Source: Diaporthe sp. PMI_573
Lineage: Eukaryota > Ascomycota > Sordariomycetes > Diaporthales > Diaporthaceae
DNA length: 64,000 nt
Direction: 5' to 3'
Assembly (NCBI GenBank): GCA_021399435.1
Contig: JAJTUP010000002.1
Coordinates: 3,410,001-3,474,000, forward strand
A program made the translations under genes and the position numbers. The notes under the pieces are model-generated. The model was not told where the DNA came from. It saw nothing but the letters and a program-made list of their open reading frames with translations, and ran no database searches. Numbering within the stretch: position 1 is the stretch's first letter; every line of letters starts with the position of its first letter. Positions 35,893 through 46,766 of the stretch are shown one piece after another.

Positions 35893-36980
35893 GATTCGGG
35901 GTGAAGAAAGCACCAAGAGACGAACCAGCCCCGCCGGAGGGCCAGAAAGCCACCTGAATGTACGTCTCGGCTCGGACGTTGCGGTGGAATGTGCCGTGGA
36001 GCAGACGTTCGTATTCCGGACCAGCACTTTGGTATTGGAAGGGCTGGGCAGAAAAGGCAAGGGGCGCCAGTATGGATCATGACCTTTCTCAGGGAGCTGA
36101 GTCCACGTCCAGTATGGGGAAAGCAACTCGTTTCAGGGGAACAAGAGACACCAAGGCCCGATCGAGCCAAATACCTCGAGTCGGTTATTTGGAATCTTGC
36201 GAGCGAGGAAAGGCGCGTGAGTAGGCCACAAGGACCATGTAAATGCAAATATGCGGTGTCGGGTTGTGTTTCCTGAGGCCTACGTGATTGGCCGACTGGG
36301 TTGGGCTGGCAGAGCAAGGAGCAGCCAACAAGCTTTTACCAGCCTGTACAAGCTTCTGGCCAAGACAAAATTAGGGTAATCTGATATTTGGGGCACCGTA
36401 CCGTGAGTGAGATTCCATGGCGTTAATCTGCTGGCTGCCAGCTGCGTAATGAGGAGAATTGGACATGTCGACAAGGTGCAGCCGGTCCATGATAAAAAAC
36501 TCTGTTTCCATTGGCTCTGACGGGAAGGATCGATGGGTCCGGCAGATTTTCCTCTCTGGATATAGAAGCTTGATAATGACCCCTGTGCCGGCGGCCGGGA
36601 TCCCCAAGGGCCATCTGCTCGCGCAGTGCGCACTCAAGCTGACCCGGCTGCCATGTGTTATCGGCATCATAAAGAAGGCACAATTGTGGCGAGATTTGTG
36701 AGGCTAGACTGTTGGTCCAACGAGTAATGCAAACACCAGACACGGTCGGTCCCCGATAAGGGCCTCGGAGATGGCTGGGAGTGAGATCCTCCCTTGATAC
36801 TAATAAATATTGCAAGATAGGGCGAGGCTCTCCTCTTCCTCCCACCCATTCTTCCTAGGTACCGTTTCCCCACGCCAAGCTGTGCCATCGCCAAGCTGTG
36901 CCATCGCCAAGCTGTGCCATCGCCAAGCTGTGCCATCGCCAACTGACAACTTGGCGCTCGCGTACCCCGACAAAACTTCC
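35893..36980. other. Intergenic and leader of the OPT gene
   Basis: About 1.1 kb. Minus-strand open frames here have no family features. The last 105 bp contain the 16-bp tandem repeat described separately, which lies in the probable transcript leader of the OPT gene. Confidence 0.45.
36876..36939. repeat. Four perfect tandem copies of a 16-bp unit
   Basis: The unit CAAGCTGTGCCATCGC is repeated exactly four times and followed by a partial fifth start. It ends 41 nt before the OPT start codon. The unit length is not a multiple of three, so copy changes would shift any frame crossing it, which argues that translation begins after it, at 36981. Confidence 0.9.
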
Positions 36981-39964
36981 ATGGATCCGGAGAAGACCGG
37001 TAGCGAGGGCGAAGAGCCGTTGCCGCACGCTGTCAAGAACGTACCCGGGAAGCAAACTCACAGCCCCTATGATGGTGCAGGGTCAGATATTATCAACGGT
37101 CGTCTCATCGAGCTTGAGGTCGACTTGTCTCGGGTCATCGGCGAGGATGATGTTGAAGGCGACTGGGATGCCGATACGAGTCCCTTCCCAGCCGTCCGCG
37201 CTGTCGTGCCCGAGGCCGATGACCCCGCAATGCCCGTCAATACCTTGAGAGCTTGGTTTCTCGGCATCGTGAGTATCTCTAGGTGTCCTGTCTTCGGATC
37301 GCCGTCAACGTTTGCCGAAGCCGAGACTGGGGCTGTGGCGTCGGCCTCCAATAACAAATAAGAGACTAACACAAAAACAGATCTTTGTTTTCCTCGGGGC
37401 TGGTGTCAACCAATTCTTTGGCCTGCGCTATCCAGGCGTCCACATAGTATCGCTGGTCGCAGAACTGATTGCGTACCCCATAGGCGTCTTTCTCGCCCAC
37501 CTGCTGCCCATCAGTCGCTTGAACCCGGACAGACACTTCAACATCAAGGAACATGCCCTTGTCACTATCATGTCCAACGTGTCTTTCGGTTTCGGATCCG
37601 CCGATGCTACCAATATAATACAAGCAGCCAAACTGTACGGCTTTTCTCTGCAGACCGGCTTCAGTGTCATGGTTGTGCTGTGTTGCCAGCTCCTGGGCTA
37701 TGGCGTTGCGGGACTAAGTGCCAGGTGGCTGGTGGAACCGGTAAGTCTGCACACGAGACCTCATTTCGAACATGAGATAGACCAATAGTTCCTGCGGTGA
37801 TCCAACCAGCTGTATTTACCTGTTTTAACCTGTTTCCACTCACCTGTTTCCACTCACCTGTTTCCACTCACCTGCTTGCAAGACTAAGAATGAGCGACTG
37901 ACGGCGTCTAGGCAAGCATGATCTGGCCGGGCGTGCTGAGCAACGTGGCCCTGCTGACCTCGCTGCACTCGAGAGCCAACGCAATAGCCGATGGCTGGAA
38001 GATGTCACGTATTAGATTCTTTATGGTCGTGGGAGGCTGCGCATTTGTTTGGTACTGGCTCCCAGGCTTGATGTGGACAGGTCTCTCTTACTTCACCTTT
38101 ATATGCTGGGCAGCCCCGAAAAATGTCGTTGTCAACCAAGTATTTGGAATGGTCACAGGGATGGGGCTCTTTCCCATGACTCTGGATTGGTCCATGGTCG
38201 CGTACAACACAAACCCCTTACTGAGCCCTCACTGGGCTGCTGCAAACGTCTTCTTCGGCTTCGCCCTGTTCTTTTGGGTAATCACCCCAGCTCTTTACTA
38301 TACCAATACATGGTTTACAGCACACCTGCCCTTTTGTACGGCAGATGTGTACGATCGATTCGGCCAGGTGTACGACTCCAGTGAGTGGCTTCTTTACACC
38401 CATGATATTCATGGGGGGTTCCTGACTCACAACGATGGCGATGAATAGCAAAGGTAATTACTGGCCAACTTTTCGACGAGACCAAGTACAAGGATTATTC
38501 GCCTCCGTATCTCCCGGCTACCTTCGCCTTCGTGTACGGACTGTCTTTCGCTTCCATCACGTCGGTCCTGTCACACGTTTACTTCTTCCACTGGGGTGAG
38601 ATCGTACACGCCCTAAGAGGCTCAACAAAGCTCGATATCCACTCAAGGATGATGAGGGCATACAAGAGAGTACCATTCTGGTGGTTTCTATCCATCATCG
38701 TCATTGTCCTGTAAGTGATCTTTGGAGATGTTCAGGCCACTTACTAATAACTCATATAGCTCCATGTCTATAGCGATGACTGAGGTATACCATACAGGGC
38801 TTCCGGTTTATGGAATTTTTCTCGCATTCATTATACCTGCAGTGTATATGATACCATGTGGGATGATCCAGGGTGTGACGAATGTGAATGCCAACCAAGT
38901 CAATGTCCTGTCAGAGTTCATCGGCGGCTACCTGTTCCAAGGAAAACCGATAGCCAACATTTTGTTCAAGATACTTTCTACGGACGTTGTCGGCCAAGGC
39001 CTTTACTTCGCCTCAGACATGAAGCTCGCCCATTACCTTAAGATTCCCCTGAGGACATTGTTCTTCGCACAGGGTATCGCCACGATCCTGGGTGCTTTGA
39101 CTCAGGTCGGGGTAACCTTATGGATGATTGGAAACGTCGAGGGCATTTGTACCGCGGACCAGCCAAACGGCTTCACCTGCCCCAACGGCCTCACAGTCTA
39201 CTCGTCTTCAATTATCTGGGGCCTGATCGGACCAGGCCGTCTCTACTCGGTCGGCAAGATCTACTCTGGTCTACTACACTTTTTCTGGATTGGGCTCATT
39301 TTGCCCCCGATCACATACTACATCTTTAAACGGACGAAATCTGACTTTGTCCGCAAGATCAATTGGCCACTGATCTTTGTAGGAACCTATAACGTTCCCC
39401 CGGCGACGGGGGTGAACTTCAGCTCATGGTACCTTGTGAACCTCATTTTCAACAAAATCATCTTCAGTCGCTTTAGGGCTTGGTGGACAAAAGTAGGTTG
39501 AATATCCCTAGCCCTCGAAAGACAAAGAGCAAAGAAACAAAAGACGTGATACTCACTAATCATTTCTCGGTAGTATAATTATGTTCTCGCTGCCGCCTTG
39601 GATACGGGGCTCGCTATTTCGGGCATCATTATATTCTTTGCTAGTAAGTCACATCTCGGGCAGCCCTGATTCTTCTCAGTACCTTGAACGGAAGCGTCCG
39701 TGTGTGGTTGACAGCACTGTCCCTGGTGCTATGGGAGCTTACCAAAAGCCCTCAGCCTTGGGTTCACCATAATGAGCAGTCCTTGTTCGTATGAGGACGG
39801 ATGGTAGGACTAACAGAGCTTCAGTAACATATGGACCAAACCTCCAATTTCCTGACTGGTGGGGCAATACTGTTTGGCAGAACACGGCGGATGGTCTTGG
39901 CACGCCGTGGCTCCAAATGCCATCAATTGGGTATTTTGGCAGCGCGAACGGAACCTGGGCGTGA
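36981..39964 (+). CDS. OPT-family oligopeptide transporter
   Basis: Seven exons: 36981-37268, 37381-37740, 37912-38380, 38449-38710, 38760-39492, 39574-39643 and 39825-39964, giving 773 aa. It is a proton-coupled importer of small peptides or related compounds at the plasma membrane. About a dozen or more hydrophobic helices are present. Family signatures are AGVNQFFGLRYP in the first helix, ITSVLSHVYFFHW, HTGLPVYG, VTNVNANQVNVLSEFIGGYLF, GYGVAGLSARWL, and the terminal PDWWGNTVWQNT with GTPWLQ. The short acidic N-terminus precedes the first helix. Intron 2 contains three copies of a 14-bp unit; intron 6 (181 nt) is unusually long. The start at 36981 avoids translating the upstream tandem repeat; an in-frame ATG at 36810 exists but would read through it. 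It stands alone, with no peptidase or regulator beside it. Confidence 0.9.
37828..37869. repeat. Three tandem copies of a 14-bp unit in an OPT intron
   Basis: ACCTGTTTCCACTC repeats three times perfectly, inside intron 2 (37741-37911) of the OPT gene. It is pyrimidine-rich and ends 42 nt before the acceptor; array length may affect splicing efficiency, which is speculation. Confidence 0.85.
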
Positions 39965-41076
39965 CCACAGGATTGTACACGTACACGGGAGGTATACCTA
40001 TACAGACTTTGGCTAGCCGCCGAGGCATCGAGGGCCCACACCAGCTTTTGCATGGTGCAAGAGCCGAGCGGGACTGGACGGTAGTGACCGGTTTTCAGGA
40101 TCAGGGCGCTGCGTATGTCTGGTTCCTCTAGATCGGCCAAGTCCGGTCCTCCGCTGCGTTGAGATTCAATCGAATATCAGTCTGAAAACCACAGTGAAGG
40201 CTGTAGACTTGAGTGACAAAGACCACTTTCCTTCTTCCCACCTGACCTTCGTCTTCCGTCCTCAAATGTTGCAGTGAGAAGGAGCCAGGAATTGAGGCCG
40301 GGGCAAGTGTCAGCGTAGGATCAGATTGTTCCAAACAGCGTCATTTTCAACTCACTGTCATAGCCGCGAGGTTGGTGAGTGGTGGAACAGCTCGGTCAAA
40401 TCAACGTGTCAAGGTGGGTCGTGCTCAAATAAAAAGGAGAAGCTTTGATTAAGCAAAGCACATACCCTGTCAGTCATTAACCTGGTCCCTTCGAAATCGG
40501 GGATGACGAGTCTATATTTTTACGTCTATCGGTGGTTGAGACCTCTGCACCCGACGTAGAGATCATCTAGGAAGTGCATTGTTTCAACCGTGCTTAATTA
40601 CTGGGAAACTGTGCATGCATATGCTGTCACGTACTATCACGGGAGTGACAACGGCAAGTGTGACGGATTGAAATGTGATCGCGTCTAGACCACAGAGGAC
40701 CCTATTTACTGGGGCTTCTTACGTAACTGTTCTTCGGCAGATTCATATGCTTGAAACGCGGGAACATTTTCCCTGATTGTGTTTAATAAGCCCCGAAAGT
40801 TTCTGAAATACAGTTCGTCCGGTCTTTTAGAGCGTCCCGGAGTCCCCATAGGGCTGGGCATTCAGGGGCCAGAACCAAGGGTGTGTAACTCAAACATGAC
40901 CCACATAGACTCGATGCTGCCCTACGGCTCTACAAGATATATAGCTTTGGCATTCAGCATGCAATGAATGACTGCTCATCTGATCTTTCAACCCATCTTC
41001 AAAGCTCCCTCCGGACAGGCTCCATTCACTCGTTTACTGACCAGTCCAGACGACCTAACAACACTCACAAGCCACA
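39965..41076. other. Intergenic with CAP-gene promoter
   Basis: About 1.1 kb with no gene. The open plus-strand frame after the OPT stop (to about 40131) is a shadow of its last exon. A TATA-like element lies at 40938-40943. Confidence 0.45.
40938..40943 (+). promoter_or_regulatory. TATA box candidate of the CAP gene
   Basis: TATATA followed by G, 139 nt upstream of the CAP protein start at 41077. A CA/CT-rich stretch precedes the ATG, as in many fungal leaders. Confidence 0.35.
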
Positions 41077-41791
41077 ATGCAGATCTCTATCCATACCGTC
41101 CTCGCAGCCGCGCTGCTCGCGCCCAGTGCCAGCTGCGCGCCTTTCGACTGGGAATCCTGGGGATCCTGGGGCCAGTACGCGCCATCTGCAGCCTCAACAC
41201 CGTCCGCCACCCCGTCAGCATCTGCTTCCGCTGCCGCCTCGACCTCCTCGTCTTCCTCCTCCAACTCCTCACTATCGTCTGATGCGCAGAAGGCGCTCGA
41301 CGCTCACAACGCGGCACGCAGCGACGTTGGCACCGCAGCGCTCGTTTGGGACGACACGCTGGCTTCCAACGCCCAGGAGTATGGCGAGACGCTGGTGTCT
41401 CAATACGGCAGTGCAGGCACGCTCGAGCATTCCCAGGTTTCGGACCAGGGCGAGAACCTTTACTGGCAGGGGAGCAGCGGCGATGATATTCCAATGACTA
41501 ATGCCGCAAACATGTGGATCGGCGAGAAGTCGGAGTACAACGGAGAGACCATCACGGAGAGCAACTACATGAACTTTGGTCACTACAGTAAGCATCTCTG
41601 AGACTACCCAAGCCCTACTCGGAAACAAAAATCATAAGGTCGCTGACCATTGCCGTCATGAAACAGCTCAAGTTGTTTGGAAGGATACCTCCAAGGTCGG
41701 CGTTGCGGCAGTGTCCGACGGCGCTGGAGGCTTTTATGTTGTCGCTCGGTATCAGGAGCCCGGGAACATGATCGGCGAAGCGGCATACTAA
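41077..41791 (+). CDS. Secreted CAP/PR-1-like protein
   Basis: Two exons, 41077-41587 and 41667-41791 (79-nt intron), give 211 aa. A signal peptide (about residues 1-20, ending SCAPF) leads into a Ser/Ala-rich linker (about 35-68), probably O-glycosylated, then a CAP domain: LDAHNAARSDVG, LVWDDTLASNAQEYGE, LEHSQVSDQGENLYW, GHYTQVVWKDTSKVGVAAV joined across the intron, and ARYQEPGNM. The His and Glu of the CAP cavity are present. Fungal members (yeast Pry proteins) bind sterols or fatty acids outside the cell and often act at host interfaces. It is short at the C-terminus, ending soon after the last CAP signature. Confidence 0.9.
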
Positions 41792-43516
41792 GGCAGGTAG
41801 TTACGTGGGCCAGTTAAAGACTGGTGGCGCCAGTCTCATTGGTTATCATGTCCTTGAGATTGTAGGCGCAGCTCTTCACTTCTTGTTCACTACCATTTTT
41901 CTACGATGTAAATATATGTCCTGCATGAGACAATTGTTCAACAACGGGCATGCTCAATTGATTTGGAACCGCCTGGGCAGTAAATGTTTTCGCGACCGTT
42001 TAGCTTCGAATCAGGAAGCAAACAACAGGAGAAGAACTGTAGGAATGAGCCCATAATCATCCAAGAGAACAATCTTCAGATTCAGCAAGCGGTAGGATTA
42101 TCCCGGCGATGCGAAGAATCTAGGTAGATTATAGGACAAACCGGCTACTTTAGCGAAGGCGACAAATTTGGTAATTTATTTAGCAAGCAAAATTCTCTTT
42201 GTGCATTCTTCCATGCTTTCTCCATTGTCTATTGCAATTTGTAGGGAACACAATAATTGGGCATCGTCACTGGCAGTTCTACTGGCTTGCGTGTGCACAG
42301 CTCACAGGACCAGAAACGATGTGATCATTTGGATAGATTGGACTGAGACTCTCACACACTGCTTCGTAAAAGTCAAACCGGGAACTCGCACAATCGGTCC
42401 ATTTTTGTAAAGAAAAGATTTTTCGATTTATTATTGCTAAAGCCCTTCTGAGGGTGCACCTTGTGTGGCTGAGACCAGAAATTTTCCTGCTCGAACATGT
42501 CATAACAATATCTGACAAGCTGCATTTAGATTGCAGGCAGACCTTATATTGCCCAATGGATGAAACTCCAAGTGGTTGAATTCGATTTGCTGGATCCGAA
42601 AACGGACTTGATACACCGAAATCCAAGACGGGTAAGCACTTGGGTCAGTGGGAGAGCCCCAGCTCTGTGAGCGAGCTCGGCGCGCGTGTGTCAGCCCAGA
42701 CCTTCTGCTCTCCCAAAAGCCGAAGTTTGGTGTGAAATCACCGTTGCTTATTTTTGGCTCGTTGATGCAGGAATGCGACCCGCATCCGGCCACCCCGCGA
42801 CGCTGTGCCGCTCCTTTGGGGCTGGTCGGGACCCGTTTCAACCACGGCCAACATGATGTCTATTTGCCAGGCCCGGCCCAACCGGGTTGTCTTGGGCTGG
42901 ACATCGAAGAATAGCAACCAACGCCTGGCGCAGTCGATCAAAGGGATTTAAAAGACTTGGGGGAGAATATTCCTGTTCAGTCTCATTCTCGTATGTGTTG
43001 GGTGCCTTTTCTCTCTTTCCAATTCTGCAATTTCTTTAAACTGTCCCATCCCGGACACGCGCTCGCACACACACATGTACTGCTGAGTTGGCCTAAGCAG
43101 ACTTGCACACTGCAAAAAAGTATGGACCACTTCCGCGACGACAGCAGCACTGCTAGCCTAATCCACAAATCCGCGATAACGATCGCCGAGGACGACGCCA
43201 CAACAGTCCACGATGGAATGAGGCAAACGATAAGTGACGTTCAAATGGCTCGATGCGGTGTGCTTGAGCACTGTGAGTGCGGTAGCATATCCTGCCAGAG
43301 CCGCGAGATGTATATTTTGACTATATTTCCGTCTTGCTATTGTTATCTAATCGCTAACTCGATGACATCAGACAACTGCCAGCTACCACGAAGACCATAT
43401 ACGAGTCCTGGACTCTGGCATATCATCGGCCCACAGTGCACGTCAGCTCTCAGCTCAAGAGCTTCTGCATTTTTCAGTATCTCCTCAAGACCACTACAAC
43501 TATACCAGGCCGAGTC
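41792..43516. other. Intergenic; possible upstream exon
   Basis: About 1.7 kb. Most shows nothing. Near the right end, an ATG at 43122 opens a frame with SIHK-type charged sequence, and GTGAGT at 43273 with acceptor at 43371 and a CTAAC branch look like a genuine 99-nt intron. Joining them puts the downstream sequence in a frame that stops at 43568, so no coherent link to the ORF at 43517 was found. Confidence 0.35.
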
Positions 43517-44014
43517 ATGTCCATCGAGCCAAAGACACAATTTGACCAGAAGGAGCTCGCCGAGGTAGCGTCTTGTGTACGAGATCAGCACAAGCCGAGG
43601 CTCTTAAGTTCAAGGAATTATGACAAAGATGTCGAAACCCGACTGAGAAACCTTGACTGGGCGGTCCAGGACGAGCTTTACAAGCTAATTAGGGACCGCA
43701 CTGAGAACTCCAGCAACTCGTACCGACGGAGGGAGTACAAGCTTGTCGTTCTCCTGGAAGTCCCTGGCGGTGAGATGACCGATGCAGGAACTGGCGTGCA
43801 GTGCAACAAGAGGTGGTGTAGACTGATGAGGAAGCTTAAGCGCACCAAGGTACCACACGTGGAGTACCGCGTCATTCTTCGAGGAAATGAGGTTATGAAC
43901 AGTGACGCTGGCTGGAGCGCCTACAACAGATATACCCAGCCTTGGAAGCTTGCTGATGAAGCCGAGTTGGCGAGCGCCAGAGAGAAGTGCGGGTATCAAG
44001 AGATCTTGAACTGA
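43517..44014 (+). CDS. Hypothetical protein, unrecognised
   Basis: An open frame from ATG 43517 to the stop at 44014 gives 165 aa. The translation looks like a folded soluble protein, with alternating charged helices (for example RNYDKDVETRLRNLDW and DELYKLIRD), a beta-like EYKLVVLLEVPGG, and a C-terminal WSAYNRYTQPWKLADE stretch. No signal peptide, membrane helix or catalytic motif is recognised. The frame is open upstream to about 43400, so the true start or an upstream exon may lie earlier. A second frame across 43372-43560 also has protein-like composition, hinting at an unrecognised exon or a frameshift near 43545. I do not assign a family. Confidence 0.45.
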   Translation: MSIEPKTQFDQKELAEVASCVRDQHKPRLLSSRNYDKDVETRLRNLDWAVQDELYKLIRDRTENSSNSYRRREYKLVVLLEVPGGEMTDAGTGVQCNKRWCRLMRKLKRTKVPHVEYRVILRGNEVMNSDAGWSAYNRYTQPWKLADEAELASAREKCGYQEILN

Positions 44015-44168
44015 GCGAAAATTCTTGCGCTATAGCCGTCTGTATAGTCTTGTACTGCTGTTCGCTTTTTCATGTTTCCTATGTCAAGACATTGAGCACC
44101 GGCGTTGAGAATTGGGGATCTCAGGGGAATGACGACATGGAAGAGGGCACCCGGGAGATTTCCACCAG

Positions 44169-45325
44169 CTAACTCGTTTTTGCCTTGCTCTTTCTCTTTT
44201 GTTTCTCCCACGATTCATAGTGGTCATTCAGTGTCTCCTCTAGACTTCGGTAGTTGAGTCCAAGCTCGCTGATGCTTCTCGTATTATCGACGGCAAATTT
44301 AACCCCAAGATTGCCTGATATCCATTTTTGCGACAAGCCGAACAATGGCCCGACGAGCCTAACCAAAGCTGTTGGGAGCTGGAAACTGGGCAACCACGAT
44401 GTACCGTTTCTGAGCTTCTTGAAATGTTTCGATATCTCCAAGAATGTTATCGTCTTGGGTGGACCAACGATGTACCGACCGTACGCCTCCTTGAGCTCGG
44501 CAGCCCGGATATGCGCAGTGGCGACGTCCCGCACGTCAACCGGGAGAAACGACAGATCCGGCACGCCATAGAACATCAAACCTGAAAGAAGTTCGTCCAT
44601 GAGGAAGAGGGAGCCCGAGTCCGACGATGGCGTGAGAGCTGGGCCGAGCACGAAAGCGGGGCAAATGACCACCAGGTCCCAGCATCTCTGTGTCGACTGC
44701 TGGTGTTCCTCAAAGATCTTCCAGGCCTCTTTTTCCGCGAGCACCTTGGAGTAATGGTACGGGTTGTGCTTGACGGTACTAGTCTCGTTGAAGTAGTCAT
44801 GGCTCATCACTCGCATCTTGTCAATGACATCTTTGTAGTCGCCTGCTATCGCGCCAGCTGTTGGACGTGTCAGTCACCCTGTCGTTCTGTGCTGCGCAGT
44901 GAGACATGGAAAGACTCACTCGTCGATGTGAAAACCACTCGCTTGACGCTAGGTGTGGCCTCGACAGCCTTAAGTACATTTCTCGTTCCCTCGAGTGCCG
45001 GCTGAACCATCTCTGAATAGCCATCCTTGATCTTTTCGGGCACCTTGAACGGCGACGCAACATGAAACACGATGTCGCAGCCCTGCACGGCCGAGCGGAA
45101 GGAGCCCGGCTGCAAGAGGTCAGCCTCAAAAAGAAGCAGCTTCCCCTCTGGGTATTGTGCCTTCAAATCCTGTAGACACGAAACTTTGGCGGTGTTTTGT
45201 AGACTTCGTACAGTTGCGTGAACTGCATACCCCTGGGCAAGCAGTTGTGAAATTAGTTCCATGGCGACAAATCCACTGCCACCAGTCACAAGGACCGGGT
45301 TGGTTTTTGATGCCATTGGCGTCAT
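44169..45325 (-). CDS. Extended SDR (dihydroflavonol-reductase-like) NAD(P)H-dependent reductase
   Basis: Two exons, 45325-44920 and 44857-44169 (62-nt intron with a CTGAC branch), give 364 aa. The fold is an extended short-chain dehydrogenase/reductase: PVLVTGGSGFVAMELI for cofactor binding, LQPGSFRSAVQGCDIVFHVASPF, VVFTSTTGAIAGD across the intron, and the active-site YxxxK in NPYHYSKVLAEKEAW. After this come ICPAFVLGP and DVRDVATAHI, typical of cinnamoyl-CoA or dihydroflavonol reductase-type fungal enzymes that reduce small aldehydes or ketones. The substrate is unknown. The start could be 45325 or the second Met at 45316; an ATG at 45436 would add a hydrophobic N-terminal stretch I consider untranslated leader. 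No co-functional neighbour is evident. Confidence 0.85.
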
Positions 45326-45699
45326 TGGCGCTGATGGGATTAGATTGAGAAAGACAATGAGAAACAGCTGGGCGGCCACGCTAACTTTTATCAAGTAGGG
45401 AAATTCAAGGCAGCGAAGGATTCCGGAAAGATCCACAAGATGGAGACATGGGTAAGCACTGAGGCGAGCCTATAGCAAATGCTTCTATAAGCAGCTAAAG
45501 CGGCAGGGTGGTATCCCGAACAAGCTCAGGAAGCATGAGCGCGTAGCTTGCCAAATCTCGCCAGACTCACACAACCATGCCTCTGTACAAAGCCCCAGTG
45601 ACACAAAATAGAGCCAAGTTCTGATCATGAAAAGTGATCTGATAGTCTCTGGTTACGCCCGGCAGAAGGCAAAAGGAAAAAAGGGAAAAAGAAACCGGC
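45326..45699. other. Intergenic, no feature seen
   Basis: Between the SDR gene start and the tRNA-Arg 3' end, about 370 bp. It includes A-rich stretches next to the tRNA that supply a T-run on the tRNA strand. Confidence 0.45.
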
Positions 45700-45781
45700 C
45701 GATCGACTTGGGACTCGAACCCAAAACCTCATCATCGCTTCTTCATAGGAGTGATACACGCTACCATTGCGCCAGCCGACC
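45700..45781 (-). tRNA. tRNA-Arg (anticodon CCU) with about 10-nt intron
   Basis: Minus-strand cloverleaf starting GGTCGGCTGGCGCAATGGTA. Acceptor GGTCGGC pairs with GTCGATC including two G-U pairs; the D stem is GCGC/GCGT, the anticodon stem TATCA/TGATG, the anticodon CCT followed by A37, and the T arm TTGGG-TTCGAGT-CCCAA. Ten nucleotides remain between A37 and position 38, which I read as a very short intron at the canonical site. T-runs of five lie just past the 3' end on the same strand. Confidence 0.88.
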
Positions 45782-46205
45782 AGTTCTACATCAGATGTAA
45801 GTACAGGCGGTGTTGTTTGGAATAATGATAAAGTATATCTCGTATTTGACTGGCTACGATCATATCTCCGTACATGTATACCTAACCAAAACCTTGTATC
45901 AAATCAGTGTTTATTCACCATCTAATGCTGAGACTTATGCTGTAAAGTGTTCTTAAGTAAATACTGTTAGCATTACTTATGCTATATAGTAAAGATAAAT
46001 CAGCTATGCTCATAGAATATAACAGCAACTGTTTGCAGAGTACTATTTGGCTCGAATGTGTAATTGACAATGCAGTAAGGAATTATCAACGCGAAGAGCT
46101 GGCTCCTTTCTGTGCATTGCTACTTCGCAGCACAGGGTATCTCGTGAGACATCCTGCTTAGTCAAATACCCAATGCCAGCTCCTATCAAACATGATCCTC
46201 TGCGG
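45782..46205. other. Intergenic, AT-rich
   Basis: About 420 bp, noticeably AT-rich, between the tRNA-Arg 5' end and the stop of the small secreted protein gene. No gene or repeat structure was recognised. Confidence 0.45.
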
Positions 46206-46766
46206 CTAGGGCGCCTGCACATCCACCCTGAGCGCTGCGTTCGCATCCGCAGAGCTGTCTCCTCGGTACTCAATCCCGAATGGAAGCCCTGTCTCCGAGG
46301 GCTTGCTCCACCACACGTAAATGTCCTCTGTTGACGATCCTTCCTTGACTAGGTACGTCTCGCCGTCGACCGCGATCTGCTTCATCGCGGAACCCTCGAG
46401 AGTGGTGTAATAGTTGAAAAGCACAACGTTGCCTGCTGTGATCGGCCCATTGCCGGTTGTGGTCGAGCCGGCCTCGAAGATGCGACCAGAAGTGCTGTGT
46501 TCAGATGTGCGTTAGCCAGACGTATTTGCCAACAGCTCATGACCAGTTCAGTCGTCTTAACAAAAGGCTCACTCGTTGAACGTGAATTGGGCCTTGTATT
46601 CCAGTGCTGAAGAGAGAATAAGGGCTGCACGAGAAACCACGGCTATTGATGCTGGGTATGAGCTCGAGCCGTCTTCCGGAACAACGGTGAGATAAAATTG
46701 ATCCGAGAGGTCAGACCCGCCTAGAGCGAGCGGAATCGCGCAAAACCAGATTGTGGAGAAACGCAT
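46206..46766 (-). CDS. Small secreted protein, function unknown
   Basis: Two exons, 46766-46573 and 46494-46206 (78-nt intron that splits an Asp codon), give 160 aa. The N-terminus MRFSTIWFCAIPLALGG is a signal peptide. The mature part contains FYLTVVPEDGSS, TSGRIFEAGSTTTGNGPI, YYTTLEGSAMKQI and DIYVWWSKPSE, suggesting a beta-rich fold. Few cysteines remain after the signal peptide, so it is not a cysteine-rich effector type. No enzyme motif is visible. The resemblance is to small secreted proteins of plant-associated ascomycetes that lack known function. A TATA-like element lies 145 nt upstream. The start at 46766 is preferred over an ATG at 46865 because it opens directly into the signal peptide. 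Confidence 0.7.
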
